A stretch of 64,000 bases of DNA. Source: Georgenia ruanii (GTDB lineage Bacteria; Actinomycetota; Actinomycetes; Actinomycetales; Actinomycetaceae). Position numbers and translations under genes: made by a program. The notes beneath the pieces are model-generated. The model saw only the letters and a program-made list of their open reading frames with translations, was not told where the DNA came from and did no database searches. The DNA lies in assembly GCF_009193175.1 (NCBI RefSeq), contig NZ_VUKE01000002.1:248001-312000 (forward strand). Direction: 5' to 3'. This document shows, piece by piece, positions 29,006-38,972 of this stretch (the stretch's first letter is position 1; every line of letters starts with the position of its first letter).

Positions 29006-29767
29006 TCAGCGCGCCGACCAGCCGCCGTCGAGCACGAGGTTGGTGCCGGTGATGAACGCCGCGTCCGGCGAGCACAGGTAGACGACGGCCGCGGCCACCT
29101 CCTCGGGCTCCAGCAGGCGCTTGATCGCGGAGTTCTGCAGCATGACCGTGCTGAGCACCTCCTCCTCGGAGATGCCGTGCACCCGCGCCTGGTCGCTGAC
29201 CTGCTGCTCGACCAGCGGGGTGCGCACGTACCCGGGGTTGACGCAGTTGCTGGTCACCCCGTGCGGCGCGCCCTCGAGGGAGAGGACCTTGGACAGGCCC
29301 TCCAGGCCGTGCTTGGCCGAGACGTAGGCCGACTTGAAGGCGCTGGCCCGCAGCCCGTGCGCGCTCGAGACGTGCACGAGACGGCCCCAGCCGCGCTCGT
29401 ACATGTGGGGGAGGGCCGCCCGCGCCAGGAGGAAGGGCGCCTCGAGCATGAGCCGCAGGATGAAGGCGAAGCGCTCGGGCGGGAACTCGTGCACCGGGGC
29501 CACGTGCTGGACCCCGGCGTTGTTGACGAGGACGTCCGCGTCGAGGCGGAGGTCCGCCAGGTCCTCGGTCCGGGCGAGGTCCACCGCCCACGGCTCCCCG
29601 CCGATCTCCTCGGCCAGCGCCCGCGCCCCCGCCGCGTCGCGGTCGCACACGACGACGTGGGCCCCGGCCGCGGCGAGGCGGCGCGCGACGGCGGCGCCGA
29701 TCCCGCTCGCGGCGCCCGTCACGACCGCCCGCCTGCCCTGCAGGTCGACACCGTTGTCCTGGATCAT
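29006..29767 (-). CDS. Short-chain dehydrogenase, likely 3-hydroxybutyrate dehydrogenase
   Basis: 253 aa. Rossmann nucleotide site TGAASGIG, NNAGVQH, catalytic Ser in VSSAHGLRAS and Tyr-x3-Lys in AYVSAKHG. The features VNPGYVRTPLVEQQ and TGTNLVLDGGWSAR match D-3-hydroxybutyrate dehydrogenases, which interconvert 3-hydroxybutyrate and acetoacetate with NAD+. Substrate is inferred from motif similarity only. It lies upstream of, and is probably co-transcribed with, the PucR-type regulator. ATG 29767 has a weak ribosome site. Confidence 0.8.
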   Translation of the reverse strand: MIQDNGVDLQGRRAVVTGAASGIGAAVARRLAAAGAHVVVCDRDAAGARALAEEIGGEPWAVDLARTEDLADLRLDADVLVNNAGVQHVAPVHEFPPERFAFILRLMLEAPFLLARAALPHMYERGWGRLVHVSSAHGLRASAFKSAYVSAKHGLEGLSKVLSLEGAPHGVTSNCVNPGYVRTPLVEQQVSDQARVHGISEEEVLSTVMLQNSAIKRLLEPEEVAAAVVYLCSPDAAFITGTNLVLDGGWSAR

Positions 29768-29888
29768 GGCGAAAACCTACGGACGGGGCCGTGCCGGCTC
29801 GATGGTGCCGGGCCACATACTTCCGCGCCGCGGGGTGTGGCGGTCCCAACACCGCCCGGCCCGGCCCCCCATGGAGGAGAATAGGAAC

Positions 29889-30641
29889 GTGAGTCGCACG
29901 TATCTCGAGGGCCCCGGTCCCATCGCCTTCGCCCACCGCGGCGGTGCCGGCGAGGTCGCGGAGAACTCCCGGGCGGCGGTGGAGCACACCCTGGCGCTGG
30001 GGCTCGGGTACCTCGAGACGGACGTGCGCGCCACGGCCGACGGCGTCGCCGTCCTGAGTCACGACCCCACCGTGGACCGCACCACGGACGGCACCGGGAG
30101 GGTCGACGAGCTGCCGTGGGCACGGCTGGCCGAGCTGCGCGACGCCTCGGGGGAGCGCCCGATGCGGCTGGACGAGCTGCTCGGGGACTACCCGACGCTG
30201 CGCCTCAACATCGACGCCAAGGACGACCGCGTGATCGACCCGCTGGTCGCGGCGATCGAGCGCGCGGGCGCCCACGACCGGGTCGGGCTGGCCTCCTTCT
30301 CCGACGCCCGCCTCGCCGCGCTGGGCGCCCGGTTGCCCGGGGTGGCCACGAGCCTGGGCCGGCGCGGGGTCGCCCGGCTCCTCGCCGCGGCCCGGGTCGG
30401 CCGCCTGGCGTCCGTCCCGGCCGCCGCGTGCGTCCAGGTGCCGGCGAGCTACCGCGGCCTGCCCGTCGTGACGCCCCGCTTCGTCGCGGCGGCCCACCGG
30501 CGGGGGCTGGCCGTGCACGTGTGGACCGTCGACGAGCCCGCCGAGATGATCCGCCTGCTCGACCTGGGGGTGGACGGCATCATCACCGACCGGCCGCGGG
30601 CGCTGCGCGACGTCCTCGACGGGCGCGGACCGTGGCACTGA
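29889..30641 (+). CDS. Glycerophosphodiester phosphodiesterase
   Basis: 250 aa, TIM-barrel GDPD. Catalytic and metal motifs: AHRGGAGEVAENS, LETDVRATADGV, SHDPTVDRTTDGTG, LNIDAKDD, and HVWTVDEPAEM near the C-terminus, ending GIITDRP. It hydrolyses glycerophosphodiesters to sn-glycerol-3-phosphate and an alcohol. There is no signal peptide, so it should be cytoplasmic, recycling phospholipid head-groups. GTG 29889 follows GGAGGAGAATAGGAAC. Confidence 0.9.
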   Translation: MSRTYLEGPGPIAFAHRGGAGEVAENSRAAVEHTLALGLGYLETDVRATADGVAVLSHDPTVDRTTDGTGRVDELPWARLAELRDASGERPMRLDELLGDYPTLRLNIDAKDDRVIDPLVAAIERAGAHDRVGLASFSDARLAALGARLPGVATSLGRRGVARLLAAARVGRLASVPAAACVQVPASYRGLPVVTPRFVAAAHRRGLAVHVWTVDEPAEMIRLLDLGVDGIITDRPRALRDVLDGRGPWH

Positions 30642-30712
30642 GCGGGACGGACACGCCCGACCGGTAGTGTGCGCCGGACACCCTCCCTCAGAACTGGCGG
30701 CAAAATACTCCC

Positions 30713-31333
30713 ATGACACTGGACGACAGGCGCATGGATCCCCGGACCCGGCGGACGCTCGCCGCGTTGCGCCACGCGCTGGCGACGCTGCTCGAGGAGG
30801 AGCCGCTGAGCCAGATCACCGTCTCGCAGCTGTGCCGGGTGGCCGGCATCCACCGCACCACCTTCTACAAGCACTTCGAGACCGTCGCCGACCTCGCCGC
30901 CACCGTGGTGCAGGAGCTCGGGCGCCGGGTGGTCGGGCCGCGCCGGTCCGACGACGGCACGCTGGTCTACCGGGACTGGCTCGCAGCCGTGCTCGAGCAC
31001 GTCGCGGACAACCGACGGCTCTACGCCCGCCTCGTCGGCAGCGGCGGCGACGCGGCGCTCATGCGTGCCGTGGCCTGGCAGTTCCGGCTCCGCACGGACC
31101 GGTTCCTGCGTGACGCCGGGGCGGCCGCGGCGGGCGACCTGCCGGAGCTGTCCCGCGTGCTGGGCTACGGGTTCTACGGCGTCGTCGAGGCGCTGCTCGA
31201 GCACGACGACCCGGTCGACGTCGACGCGAGCGTCGGCCGGTTCCTCGCCACCGTCCCGCCGCCCGTGGCCCGGGCGCTGGACGCGTCGCCCGTGGTCCGG
31301 GAGCTGGACGCGGGGGGCCGGCTGGGGGCCTGA
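30713..31333 (+). CDS. TetR-family transcriptional regulator
   Basis: 206 aa. The N-terminal HTH (ITVSQLCRVAGIHRTTFYKHF) is a typical TetR DNA-binding domain and is preceded by RRTLAALRHALATLLEE. The ligand domain is helical with no recognisable ligand signature. ATG 30713 has no strong ribosome site; MTLDDRRMDPRTRR includes a second in-frame ATG at codon 8. It stands alone, 71 nt from the phosphodiesterase gene, and could regulate it or itself. Confidence 0.85.
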   Translation: MTLDDRRMDPRTRRTLAALRHALATLLEEEPLSQITVSQLCRVAGIHRTTFYKHFETVADLAATVVQELGRRVVGPRRSDDGTLVYRDWLAAVLEHVADNRRLYARLVGSGGDAALMRAVAWQFRLRTDRFLRDAGAAAAGDLPELSRVLGYGFYGVVEALLEHDDPVDVDASVGRFLATVPPPVARALDASPVVRELDAGGRLGA

Positions 31334-31394
31334 TCGCAGCCGGCCGAGCGGCCGGCGGCGAGAAGCAGCCGAGCGGCCGTCGCCGAGAAGCGCA

Positions 31395-31426
31395 AGAGCC
31401 CTCGTCCCGACCGGGACGAGGGCTCT
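31395..31426. terminator. Bidirectional terminator between the TetR gene and tRNA-Arg
   Basis: Perfect 14-bp stem AGAGCCCTCGTCCC / GGGACGAGGGCTCT with GACC loop, immediately 3' of the tRNA. On the minus strand the stem continues TTGCGCTTCTC. Confidence 0.8.
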
Positions 31427-31431
31427 GCTCG

Positions 31432-31504
31432 TGCCCCCTACTGGATTCGAACCAGCGACCTTCTGCTCCGGAGGCAGACGCTCTATCCACTGAGCTAAAG
31501 GGGC
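31432..31504 (-). tRNA. tRNA-Arg (anticodon CCG)
   Basis: 73 nt without encoded CCA. Acceptor GCCCCTT pairs with AGGGGGC (one G-U), discriminator A. D arm has GCTCAGTGGATAGAGC. Anticodon stem TCTGC/GCAGA encloses loop CTCCGGA, anticodon CCG, reading CGG, a frequent Arg codon at this GC content. T arm GCTGG-TTCGAAT-CCAGT. It lies about 950 nt upstream of argS on the opposite strand. Confidence 0.96.
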
Positions 31505-31525
31505 GCGGCGTGATCGCGCTCTGCG

Positions 31526-31555
31526 ATGTTACCAGCCGCCGGGCGGGTGGTTCAC
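31526..31555 (-). promoter_or_regulatory. Probable tRNA-Arg promoter
   Basis: On the minus strand GTGAAC (31555-31550) and TAACAT (31531-31526) are 18 nt apart. The predicted start, about 31519, is 15 nt before the mature tRNA 5' end. Confidence 0.5.
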
Positions 31556-31663
31556 ATCCGCCCGGCGGGGCGACAGCGCCCGACCCGGCGCCCTAGCCTG
31601 GGGCCGGACGCCTGCCGGGAGGCGGGTGCCGGTGCGCGCCGGGCCGGGCGAGGAGGAGGAGCG

Positions 31664-32350
31664 ATGAGCCAGAATCCGCCGGAAGGCCCGGGTGAGCCGG
31701 ACCCGCGCTCCCCCCTCACGCCGCCACCGGGGCAGTCGGGCATGCCGGTCGGCGGGGCGGAGAAGCCCCCACGGCGGCGTGCCTGGGTCGTCCCCACGGT
31801 GCTCATCGCCGTCGTCGTGATCTTCGCCGCACTCGCGGCCTACCTCTTCCTGCGCGACCGGGAGCAGACCCCCCAGGCGACGCCCTCGGTCTCCGCCACG
31901 CCGTCGGCCACGCCGACGCCCGACCGCCGCACCGTGAGCACCGACCCGCTCGAGCCCCGGCTGGACACCACCGTCGCCAACACGAGCTACAAGCTCACCC
32001 CCGAGGGCTGGGCCGCCGACCCCGACGCCGTCGCGGCCGGCGCCCGTGAGGCCTTCACGGGCACCTACTCCGACGGCACCACCGACGTCGCGGTCACCGC
32101 CGCCGCCTTCGACACCGTGCAGGGGCAGGACGCCTACAGCGAGCAGCTGGCCGGCAAGCTCGAGTCCGGCGGGGCCGCCCTGCAGGGCGAGGGCTCGGTG
32201 TACGCCAACAACACCGGCCACTACTGGTACTTCGTGCAGGCGGACGGCAAGAGCACCACGATCGTGTGGCGCACCGACGACGGCGTCGTGCTCAGCCTGA
32301 CCGGGCCGGCCGACGCCGTGCAGGCCGTCTACCGCAACATGCTCATCTGA
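31664..32350 (+). CDS. Single-pass membrane protein of unknown function
   Basis: 228 aa. Residues 1-43 are a Pro-rich cytoplasmic tail with PPRRR before the membrane helix at about 45-68. A Thr/Pro/Ser linker (about 75-95, SATPSATPTPD) leads to an extracellular domain (about 100-228) with GQDAYSEQLAGKL and IVWRTDDGVVLSLTGPADAV. I do not recognise the domain. Start ATG 31664 follows AGGAGGAGGA. It precedes argS in the same direction with 105 nt between. Confidence 0.75.
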   Translation: MSQNPPEGPGEPDPRSPLTPPPGQSGMPVGGAEKPPRRRAWVVPTVLIAVVVIFAALAAYLFLRDREQTPQATPSVSATPSATPTPDRRTVSTDPLEPRLDTTVANTSYKLTPEGWAADPDAVAAGAREAFTGTYSDGTTDVAVTAAAFDTVQGQDAYSEQLAGKLESGGAALQGEGSVYANNTGHYWYFVQADGKSTTIVWRTDDGVVLSLTGPADAVQAVYRNMLI

Positions 32351-32455
32351 CCGCCGCCGGGCCCGGGCGGCGGTCCGCGCGTGTGACCAGCGCCGCACCG
32401 GGGGCCCTTCCGCGCGGTCCGCGGCGCCCCCTGGCCTGCGACTACCCTGTGCCAG

Positions 32456-34102
32456 GTGACCCCCGCTGAGCTCGCGTCCCAGATCCGTGCCGTCCTCGTG
32501 GACGCCGCCGCCGCCGGCGACGTCGCCCTCGCCCTCGAGGACGTCCCCGAGCCCAAGGTCGAGCGGCCCCGCCAGCGCGAGCACGGCGACTGGGCCACGA
32601 ACATCGCCATGCAACTGGCCAAGAGGGCCGGGACCAACCCCCGGGCGCTCGCCGAGCTGCTCGCCGCACGGCTGACCGGCTCCGACGGCATCGCCGCCGC
32701 CGAGGTCGCCGGGCCGGGCTTCCTCAACATCCGCCTCGAGGCGGGCGCCGCGGGCGACCTGGCCCGCGCCATCGTCGAGGCCGGGAGCGCGTACGGCCGC
32801 AACGACGCCCTGGCCGGGCACGTCGTCAACCTCGAGTTCGTCTCGGCCAACCCCACCGGCCCGCTCCACATCGGCCACACCCGGTGGGCGGCCCTGGGCG
32901 ACGACCTCGTCCGGCTGCTGCGCGCCTCGGGTGCCGCGGTCACCCCGGAGTACTACATCAACGACGCCGGGTCGCAGATGGACAAGTTCGCCGCCTCGAT
33001 CCTCGCCCGGGCCACCGGCCAGGAGGTGCCCGAGGGCGGCTACCAGGGCGAGTACATCACCGAGCTGGCGCAGAAGGTCCTCGCCGAGCACCCCGCCCTG
33101 CCCCAGCTGCCCCGCGAGGAGGCGCTCGTCGTCGCCCGCGACACCGGCTACCGCCTCCAGATGGCCGAGATCGAGCAGACCCTCGCCGACTTCAACGTCC
33201 ACTTCGACGTCTACTTCTCCGAGCGCGAGCTGCACGACGGCGGCGCCGTCGCCCAGGCGGTGGCCCGGCTGCGCGAGCAGGGCCACGTCTACGACGCCGA
33301 CGGCGCGGTCTGGCTGCGCACCACCGACTTCGGCGACGACAAGGACCGCGTGCTCATCCGCGCCGACGGCACCCCCACCTACTTCGCCGCCGACGCCGCC
33401 TACTACCTGTCCAAGAAGGACCGCGACTTCCCCGAGAAGATCTACCTGCTCGGTGCCGACCACCACGGGTACGTGGGCCGGCTCAAGGCCATCGTCGCCT
33501 GCGCCGGGGACGACCCCGAGCGCAACATCGAGATCCTCATCGGCCAGCTCGTCTCCGTCGCCGGCGTCCGCCAGTCCAAGCGGGCCGGTAACATCATCGA
33601 GCTCCGCGACCTCATCGACCGGATCGGGACCGACCCGGTGCGCTACACCCTGGCCCGCTACCCCGCGGACTCCCCGCTCACCCTGGACGCCGAGAAGCTG
33701 CGCGAGCACAACCTCGACAACCCCGTCTACTACGTCCAGTACGCCCACGCCCGCACCCGCAACGTCGCCCGCAACGCCGAGGCGCACGGCGTGACCCGCG
33801 AGGACTTCGAGCCCGCCGCGCTCGACCACCCGGCCGACGGCGAGCTGCTCGGCGAGCTCAGCCGCTTCCCCGACGTCGTCGCCCGCGCCGCCCGGCTGCG
33901 CGAGCCGCACCGGGTGGCCCGCTACCTCGAGGAGCTCGCCGCGGCGTACCACACCTGGTACGGCCAGTGCCGCGTCACCCCGCGCGGGGAGGACGCGGTG
34001 GAGGCCTCCCACCGCGCCCGGCTCATGCTCAACGACGCCGTCACCCAGGTCATCGCCAACGGCCTCGACCTGCTCGGCGTCAGCGCCCCGGAGCGGATGT
34101 GA
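32456..34102 (+). CDS. argS: Arginyl-tRNA synthetase
   Basis: 548 aa, class I. N-terminal Add1 domain, HIGH motif as PLHIGHT, second signature QSKRAGNIIELRDLI (the relaxed KMSK of ArgRS), and a C-terminal DALR anticodon domain ending ISAPERM-like, here GVSAPERM. It charges tRNA-Arg, including the CCG isoacceptor encoded nearby. GTG 32456 has no clear ribosome site and a TACCCT hexamer 11 nt upstream, so the mRNA may be leaderless. Overlaps lysA by 4 nt. Confidence 0.95.
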   Translation: MTPAELASQIRAVLVDAAAAGDVALALEDVPEPKVERPRQREHGDWATNIAMQLAKRAGTNPRALAELLAARLTGSDGIAAAEVAGPGFLNIRLEAGAAGDLARAIVEAGSAYGRNDALAGHVVNLEFVSANPTGPLHIGHTRWAALGDDLVRLLRASGAAVTPEYYINDAGSQMDKFAASILARATGQEVPEGGYQGEYITELAQKVLAEHPALPQLPREEALVVARDTGYRLQMAEIEQTLADFNVHFDVYFSERELHDGGAVAQAVARLREQGHVYDADGAVWLRTTDFGDDKDRVLIRADGTPTYFAADAAYYLSKKDRDFPEKIYLLGADHHGYVGRLKAIVACAGDDPERNIEILIGQLVSVAGVRQSKRAGNIIELRDLIDRIGTDPVRYTLARYPADSPLTLDAEKLREHNLDNPVYYVQYAHARTRNVARNAEAHGVTREDFEPAALDHPADGELLGELSRFPDVVARAARLREPHRVARYLEELAAAYHTWYGQCRVTPRGEDAVEASHRARLMLNDAVTQVIANGLDLLGVSAPERM

Positions 34103-35538
34103 GCCGGCACCGGGCCGACGTGCCCCACGACCAGCATCCCGCGCAGGCCGAGGCGGTCGAGGCCCCGGCGCTGCCCGCGCCCGAGCCGGACGGCACCCCT
34201 ACGGGCGTGTGGTCCACCGGCACCGGCCGCGGCGCCGACGGCGCGCTGCGCGTGGCCGGCCTGGACGTGCGCGACCTCGCCCGCGAGCACGGCACCCCTG
34301 CCTACGTCCTCGACGAGGCCGACCTGCGGGCGCGGGCCCGGGCCTACGCGACCGCCTTCGCCGAGGCCTTCGCGCCCGAGGCCGGCCTGGCCGGTGCGGA
34401 CGTCTACTACGCCGGCAAGGCGTTCCTGTCCGTCGCCGTCGCCCGCTGGGTGCACGAGGAGGGCCTGCGGGTCGACACCGCCACCGGCGGCGAGCTCGCC
34501 GTCGCGCTGCGCGCCGGCGTGCCCGGGGCGGGCATCGGCCTGCACGGGAACAACAAGTCCGACGCAGAGCTGGTCACCGCCCTCGAGCACGGGGTGGGGC
34601 GCATCGTCGTCGACTCCCTGCCCGAGATCGACCGGGTGGCCGCCGTCGCCGAGCGCCTCGGCGTGGTCGCCCCGGTGATGGTGCGGGTGACCACCGGCGT
34701 GCACGCCGGCGGGCACCAGTTCATCGCCACCGCCCACGAGGACCAGAAGTTCGGCCTGTCGCTGACCTCCGGCGCCGCGCGCAAGGCCGTCGACGAGATC
34801 CTCGCCCGGCCCGGGCTCGACCTGATCGGCCTGCACTCGCACATCGGCTCGCAGATCCTCGATCTCGCCGGCTTCGCGGTGGCGGCGCGGGCGGTGCTGG
34901 GCCTGCGCGCCGAGGTCGCGGCGCAGACCGGCCACCTCATGCCCGAGGTGGACCTCGGCGGCGGGTACGGCATCGCCTACACCGGCCACGAGGGCCCCGC
35001 GCCCACCCCGGCGCAGATCGCCACCACCCTCGCCGACGTCGTGCGCCGCACCTGCGCCGAGCTGGGCACGCCGGTGCCGCGCATCTCGGTGGAGCCGGGC
35101 CGCTCGATCGTCGGGCCCTCCACGCTGACGCTGTACACGGTGGGCACCGTCAAGGAGGTCGCGCTCGACGACGGCGGCCGGCGCACGTACGTCAGCGTCG
35201 ACGGCGGGATGAGCGACAACATCCGCCCGGCGCTGTACGAGGCCGAGTACAGCGCGGCGCTGGCCTCGCGCGGCTCCGCCGCCGAGCCGGTCCGCGCCCG
35301 GGTCGTGGGCAAGCACTGCGAGAGCGGCGACATCGTCGTCCACGGCGTCGCCCTGCCGGGGGACGTCCGGGACGGCGACCTGCTCGCCGTGCCGGCCACC
35401 GGCGCCTACGGCCGGTCGATGGCGAGCAACTACAACCTCGTGCCCCGCCCGCCGGTCCTCGCCGTGCGCGACGGCGCCGCGCGGGTGCTCGTGCGACGCG
35501 AGACGATCGAGGACCTGCTCGCCCTCGACGAGGGCTGA
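34099..35538 (+). CDS. lysA: Diaminopimelate decarboxylase
   Basis: 479 aa, fold III PLP enzyme giving L-lysine from meso-diaminopimelate. The PLP lysine is in YYAGKAF. Also HSHIGSQIL, GGGYGIAY, EPGRSIVG, and the dimer-site CESGDI with Cys that completes the other active site. The first 45 residues are an extra Pro/Ala-rich lead. GTG 34099 overlaps the argS stop (GTGA), so lysine synthesis is coupled to arginyl-tRNA synthetase, as is known in other actinobacteria. Confidence 0.94.
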   Translation: MSRHRADVPHDQHPAQAEAVEAPALPAPEPDGTPTGVWSTGTGRGADGALRVAGLDVRDLAREHGTPAYVLDEADLRARARAYATAFAEAFAPEAGLAGADVYYAGKAFLSVAVARWVHEEGLRVDTATGGELAVALRAGVPGAGIGLHGNNKSDAELVTALEHGVGRIVVDSLPEIDRVAAVAERLGVVAPVMVRVTTGVHAGGHQFIATAHEDQKFGLSLTSGAARKAVDEILARPGLDLIGLHSHIGSQILDLAGFAVAARAVLGLRAEVAAQTGHLMPEVDLGGGYGIAYTGHEGPAPTPAQIATTLADVVRRTCAELGTPVPRISVEPGRSIVGPSTLTLYTVGTVKEVALDDGGRRTYVSVDGGMSDNIRPALYEAEYSAALASRGSAAEPVRARVVGKHCESGDIVVHGVALPGDVRDGDLLAVPATGAYGRSMASNYNLVPRPPVLAVRDGAARVLVRRETIEDLLALDEG

Positions 35539-35656
35539 CCGTGCCGCCGACGGTCCGTGGACACCGTCGGGCCCACCGCCCGCCCGCCCCTATCCTGGGC
35601 GGGACCCCATTCGGGCCCGCGCCGTCCGGTTGCGCGGGGAAGGAGAGGACGACCCG

Positions 35657-36964
35657 GTGAGCACTCCCACCGACTCAGGCGTCGTGCGCGTCGCCCTGCT
35701 GGGCTGCGGCACGGTCGGCTCGCAGGTCGTGCGCCTGATGCACGAGCACGCCGACGACCTGGCCGCGCGCGCCAGCGCCCGGCTCGAGCTCGTCGGGATC
35801 GCCGTGCGCGACACCGCCGCCGAGCGGGCCCCGTGGGTGCCGCGCGAGCTGCTCACCGACGACGCGGAGGCGCTCGTGCGCTCGGCCGACGTCGTCGTCG
35901 AGCTCATCGGCGGCATCGGCCCTGTGCGCCACCTCGTCCTCGCCGCCCTGGACGGCGGCGCCTCCGTCGTCACCGGCAACAAGGCGCTGCTCGCCGCGCA
36001 CGGCCCCGAGGTCCACGGCGCGGCCAAGCGCAGCGGCGCCGACCTGTACTACGAGGCGGCCGTGGCCGGCGCGGTGCCGGTGGTCTACGGCCTGCGCGAG
36101 TCCCTCGCCGGGGACAACGTCAACGCCGTGCTCGGCATCGTCAACGGCACCACGAACTACATCCTCGACGAGATGGCGACCAAGGGCCTGAGCTTCGAGG
36201 AGGCGCTGGCGGAGGCCCAGGAGCTCGGCTACGCCGAGGCGGACCCCACCGCCGACGTCGACGGGCACGACGCCGCCGCCAAGGCGGCCATCCTGGCCTC
36301 GCTGGCCTTCCACACCCGCGTGGGCATCGAGGACGTGCCGGTCACCGGCATCCGCGACGTCACCGCCGAGGACATGGCCGAGGCCCGCGAGGCCGGGATG
36401 GTCATCAAGCTGCTCGCCGTGGCCCGGCGCGTCACCGACAACGGCACCCGCGGCATCAGCGTGCGGGTCCACCCGGCGCTGGTGCCGGCCACCCACCCCC
36501 TCGCCGCCGTGCATGGGGCGTTCAACGCCGTGCTCGTCGAGGCCGAGGCCGCCGGCCGGCTGATGTTCTACGGCCAGGGCGCCGGCGGGGCGCCCACCGC
36601 GTCGGCGGTGCTGGGCGACCTCGTCGCCGCGGCCAGCCACAAGGTCCACGGCGGCAACGCCCCGCGCGAGTCGACCTACGCCGCGCTGCCCCTGCTCGAC
36701 CCCGAGCACACCCCCGCCCGCACGCAGGTCGAGATCCGGCTGGTCGACCGGCCCGGCACGCTGTCCGCCGTCGCCGGCATCTACGGCCGCAACGGCGTGT
36801 CGATCGAGAGCGTGCGCCAGACCGGCACCGGCGCGGACGACGCGCGGGTGACCATCGTCAGCCACCGGTCCACCGAGGCGGCGCTGGCGCGGACCGTGGC
36901 AGAGCTGTCCGAGGACCTGCGCGTGCACGAGGTCGTCTCGGTGATGAGAGTTGAGGGAGTCTGA
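35657..36964 (+). CDS. hom: Homoserine dehydrogenase
   Basis: 435 aa. NAD(P)-binding [12 protein letters not shown], substrate region [33 protein letters not shown] and [23 protein letters not shown]-terminal ACT domain (about 355-435; [19 protein letters not shown]) is the threonine feedback sensor. Reduces aspartate semialdehyde to homoserine. GTG 35657 with AAGGAGAGG ahead. Its stop overlaps the thrC ATG (TGATG). Confidence 0.95.
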   Translation: MSTPTDSGVVRVALLGCGTVGSQVVRLMHEHADDLAARASARLELVGIAVRDTAAERAPWVPRELLTDDAEALVRSADVVVELIGGIGPVRHLVLAALDGGASVVTGNKALLAAHGPEVHGAAKRSGADLYYEAAVAGAVPVVYGLRESLAGDNVNAVLGIVNGTTNYILDEMATKGLSFEEALAEAQELGYAEADPTADVDGHDAAAKAAILASLAFHTRVGIEDVPVTGIRDVTAEDMAEAREAGMVIKLLAVARRVTDNGTRGISVRVHPALVPATHPLAAVHGAFNAVLVEAEAAGRLMFYGQGAGGAPTASAVLGDLVAAASHKVHGGNAPRESTYAALPLLDPEHTPARTQVEIRLVDRPGTLSAVAGIYGRNGVSIESVRQTGTGADDARVTIVSHRSTEAALARTVAELSEDLRVHEVVSVMRVEGV

Positions 36965-38064
36965 TGGCCCACCAGTGGCGCGGCGTGATCGAGGAGTATC
37001 GCGAGCGGCTGCCGATCGGCGACGGCGACCCCGTCGTCACCCTGGGCGAGGGCGGCACCCCGCTGGTCGCCGCCCCCGCGCTGAGCGCGCGCACCGGGGC
37101 GGAGGTGTACGTCAAGGTCGAGGGTGCCAACCCCACCGGCTCCTTCAAGGACCGCGGCATGACGATGGCGATGTCCAAGGTCGCCGCCACCGACACGAAG
37201 ATGGTGGTCTGCGCCTCCACCGGGAACACCTCGGCCTCCGCCGCGGCCTACGCCGTGCGGGCCGGGCTGGGCTGCGCCGTCGTGCTGCCGGCGGGCAAGA
37301 TCGCGGCCGGCAAGCTCGCCCAGGCCATCGTCCACGGCGCCACCCTCGTGGCGGTGGACGGCAACTTCGACGACTGCCTGCGCATCGTGCGCGAGCTCGC
37401 CGAGACCTACCCGGTCGCGCTGGTGAACTCGGTCAACCCCTACCGGCTGCAGGGGCAGAAGACCGCCGCGTTCGAGGTGGTCGACGCCCTGGGCGACGCC
37501 CCGGACATCCACGTGCTGCCGGTCGGCAACGCCGGGAACATCTCGGCGTACTGGATGGGCTACAACGAGTACGCCGGGCGCACCACCGCGGCCTCCGTCG
37601 ACGAGATCGCGACGCGCCTCCCTGCCGTCGCCACCCGCATCCCGCAGATGTGGGGCGTGCAGGCCGAGGGCGCGGCGCCCTTCGTCAAGGGCGCCCCGGT
37701 GGAGAACCCCGAGACGGTCGCCACCGCCATCCGCATCGGCAACCCCGCCTCCTGGGCGTACGCCGCCGCCGCCCGCGACGACTCCGGCGGCCGCATCGAC
37801 GCCGTCTCCGACGCGCAGATCCTCGACGCCCAGGCGCTGCTCGCCGCCGAGGTCGGCGTGTTCGTCGAGCCGGCGTCCGCGGCGTCGGTCGCCGGGCTGC
37901 TGCAGGCCGCCGAGCTGGGCCAGGTGCCCGCCGGCGCCCGCATCGTGTGCACGGTGACCGGCAACGGCCTCAAGGACACGGCCACGGCGCTGGGGGAGAC
38001 CCGCGTCGAGCCGCGCGTCATCGCGCCCACCCTCGAGGCCGCCGTCGCGGCCCTGTCCCTGTAG
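36964..38064 (+). CDS. thrC: Threonine synthase
   Basis: 366 aa, short fold II PLP form. The PLP lysine is in [14 protein letters not shown]. The phosphate-binding glycine loop is [28 protein letters not shown] follows the lysine. Converts O-phosphohomoserine to threonine, the step after ThrB. Translationally coupled to hom by TGATG, giving a hom-thrC-thrB operon. Confidence 0.95.
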   Translation: MAHQWRGVIEEYRERLPIGDGDPVVTLGEGGTPLVAAPALSARTGAEVYVKVEGANPTGSFKDRGMTMAMSKVAATDTKMVVCASTGNTSASAAAYAVRAGLGCAVVLPAGKIAAGKLAQAIVHGATLVAVDGNFDDCLRIVRELAETYPVALVNSVNPYRLQGQKTAAFEVVDALGDAPDIHVLPVGNAGNISAYWMGYNEYAGRTTAASVDEIATRLPAVATRIPQMWGVQAEGAAPFVKGAPVENPETVATAIRIGNPASWAYAAAARDDSGGRIDAVSDAQILDAQALLAAEVGVFVEPASAASVAGLLQAAELGQVPAGARIVCTVTGNGLKDTATALGETRVEPRVIAPTLEAAVAALSL

Positions 38065-38081
38065 TCCCGGGAGCGGGACGC

Positions 38082-38972
38082 ATGCGGCTCGTGCGCGACC
38101 TGGTCCGGGTGCGGGTGCCGGCCACCTCGGCCAACCTCGGCCCCGGCTTCGACACCCTTGGACTGGCGCTGGGCGTGTGGGACGAGGTCTCCGTGCGCGC
38201 CGTCGCCGGGGAGACCACGGTGCGGGTGACGGGGGAGGGGGCCGGGGAGCTGCCCGACGACGAGGCCCACCTCGTCGTGCGCGCCCTGCGCGCCGGGCTC
38301 GAGCACGCCGGCGCCCCGCAGGCCGGGCTCGAGCTGGTCTGCCACAACGCCATCCCGCACGGGCGGGGCATGGGCTCCTCCGCGGCGGCCGTCGTCGCGG
38401 GCCTGGTGGCCGCGCGCGGCCTGGTCTCCGAGCCCGAGGCGCTCGACGACGACGCTGTCCTCGCCCTGGCCACGCAGATCGAGGGCCACCCGGACAACGC
38501 CGCGCCGGCGCTGTTCGGCGGGGCCACGGCCGCCTGGGTCGACGCCGACGGCCCGCACGTCGCCGCGATCCCGCTCGACGACGCCTTCACCCCGACCGTG
38601 CTCGTGCCGGCGGACCAGCTGCTCACGCACACCGCGCGGGCGGTGCTGCCGAGCGAGGTGCCGCACCGCGACGCCGCGTTCAACGTCGCCCGCACGGCGC
38701 TGCTCGTCCTGGCGCTGGGTGGGCGGCGCGAGCTGCTCATGGCCGCCACCCAGGACCGGCTGCACCAGCACTACCGCGCCGACGCGATGCGGGGGACCGC
38801 CGAGGCGGTGCGCGCGCTGCGGGAGGCGGGCTGGCCCGCGGTCGTCTCCGGGGCGGGTCCGAGCGTGCTCGTCCTCGACGACCTCGACGACCGCACCGCC
38901 CAGGCGCTGACGAGCCACGGCTGGCGGGTGCTGCGCCCGGGGATCGCGCGCACCGGCGCGCAGCTGTACTGA
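38082..38972 (+). CDS. thrB: Homoserine kinase
   Basis: 296 aa, GHMP kinase. N-terminal VPATSANLGPGFDTLGLAL, ATP loop PHGRGMGSSAAAVVAG, and C-terminal GAGPSVLVL motif. Phosphorylates homoserine for ThrC. ATG 38082 is 17 nt past thrC with GGAGCGGG ahead. It ends the threonine operon. Confidence 0.95.
   Translation: MRLVRDLVRVRVPATSANLGPGFDTLGLALGVWDEVSVRAVAGETTVRVTGEGAGELPDDEAHLVVRALRAGLEHAGAPQAGLELVCHNAIPHGRGMGSSAAAVVAGLVAARGLVSEPEALDDDAVLALATQIEGHPDNAAPALFGGATAAWVDADGPHVAAIPLDDAFTPTVLVPADQLLTHTARAVLPSEVPHRDAAFNVARTALLVLALGGRRELLMAATQDRLHQHYRADAMRGTAEAVRALREAGWPAVVSGAGPSVLVLDDLDDRTAQALTSHGWRVLRPGIARTGAQLY

Noticed and set aside
26463-30719. 1400-codon minus-strand open frame across several genes
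   Set aside because: Composition is Arg/Pro/Gly-rich noise and it overlaps real genes in other frames.
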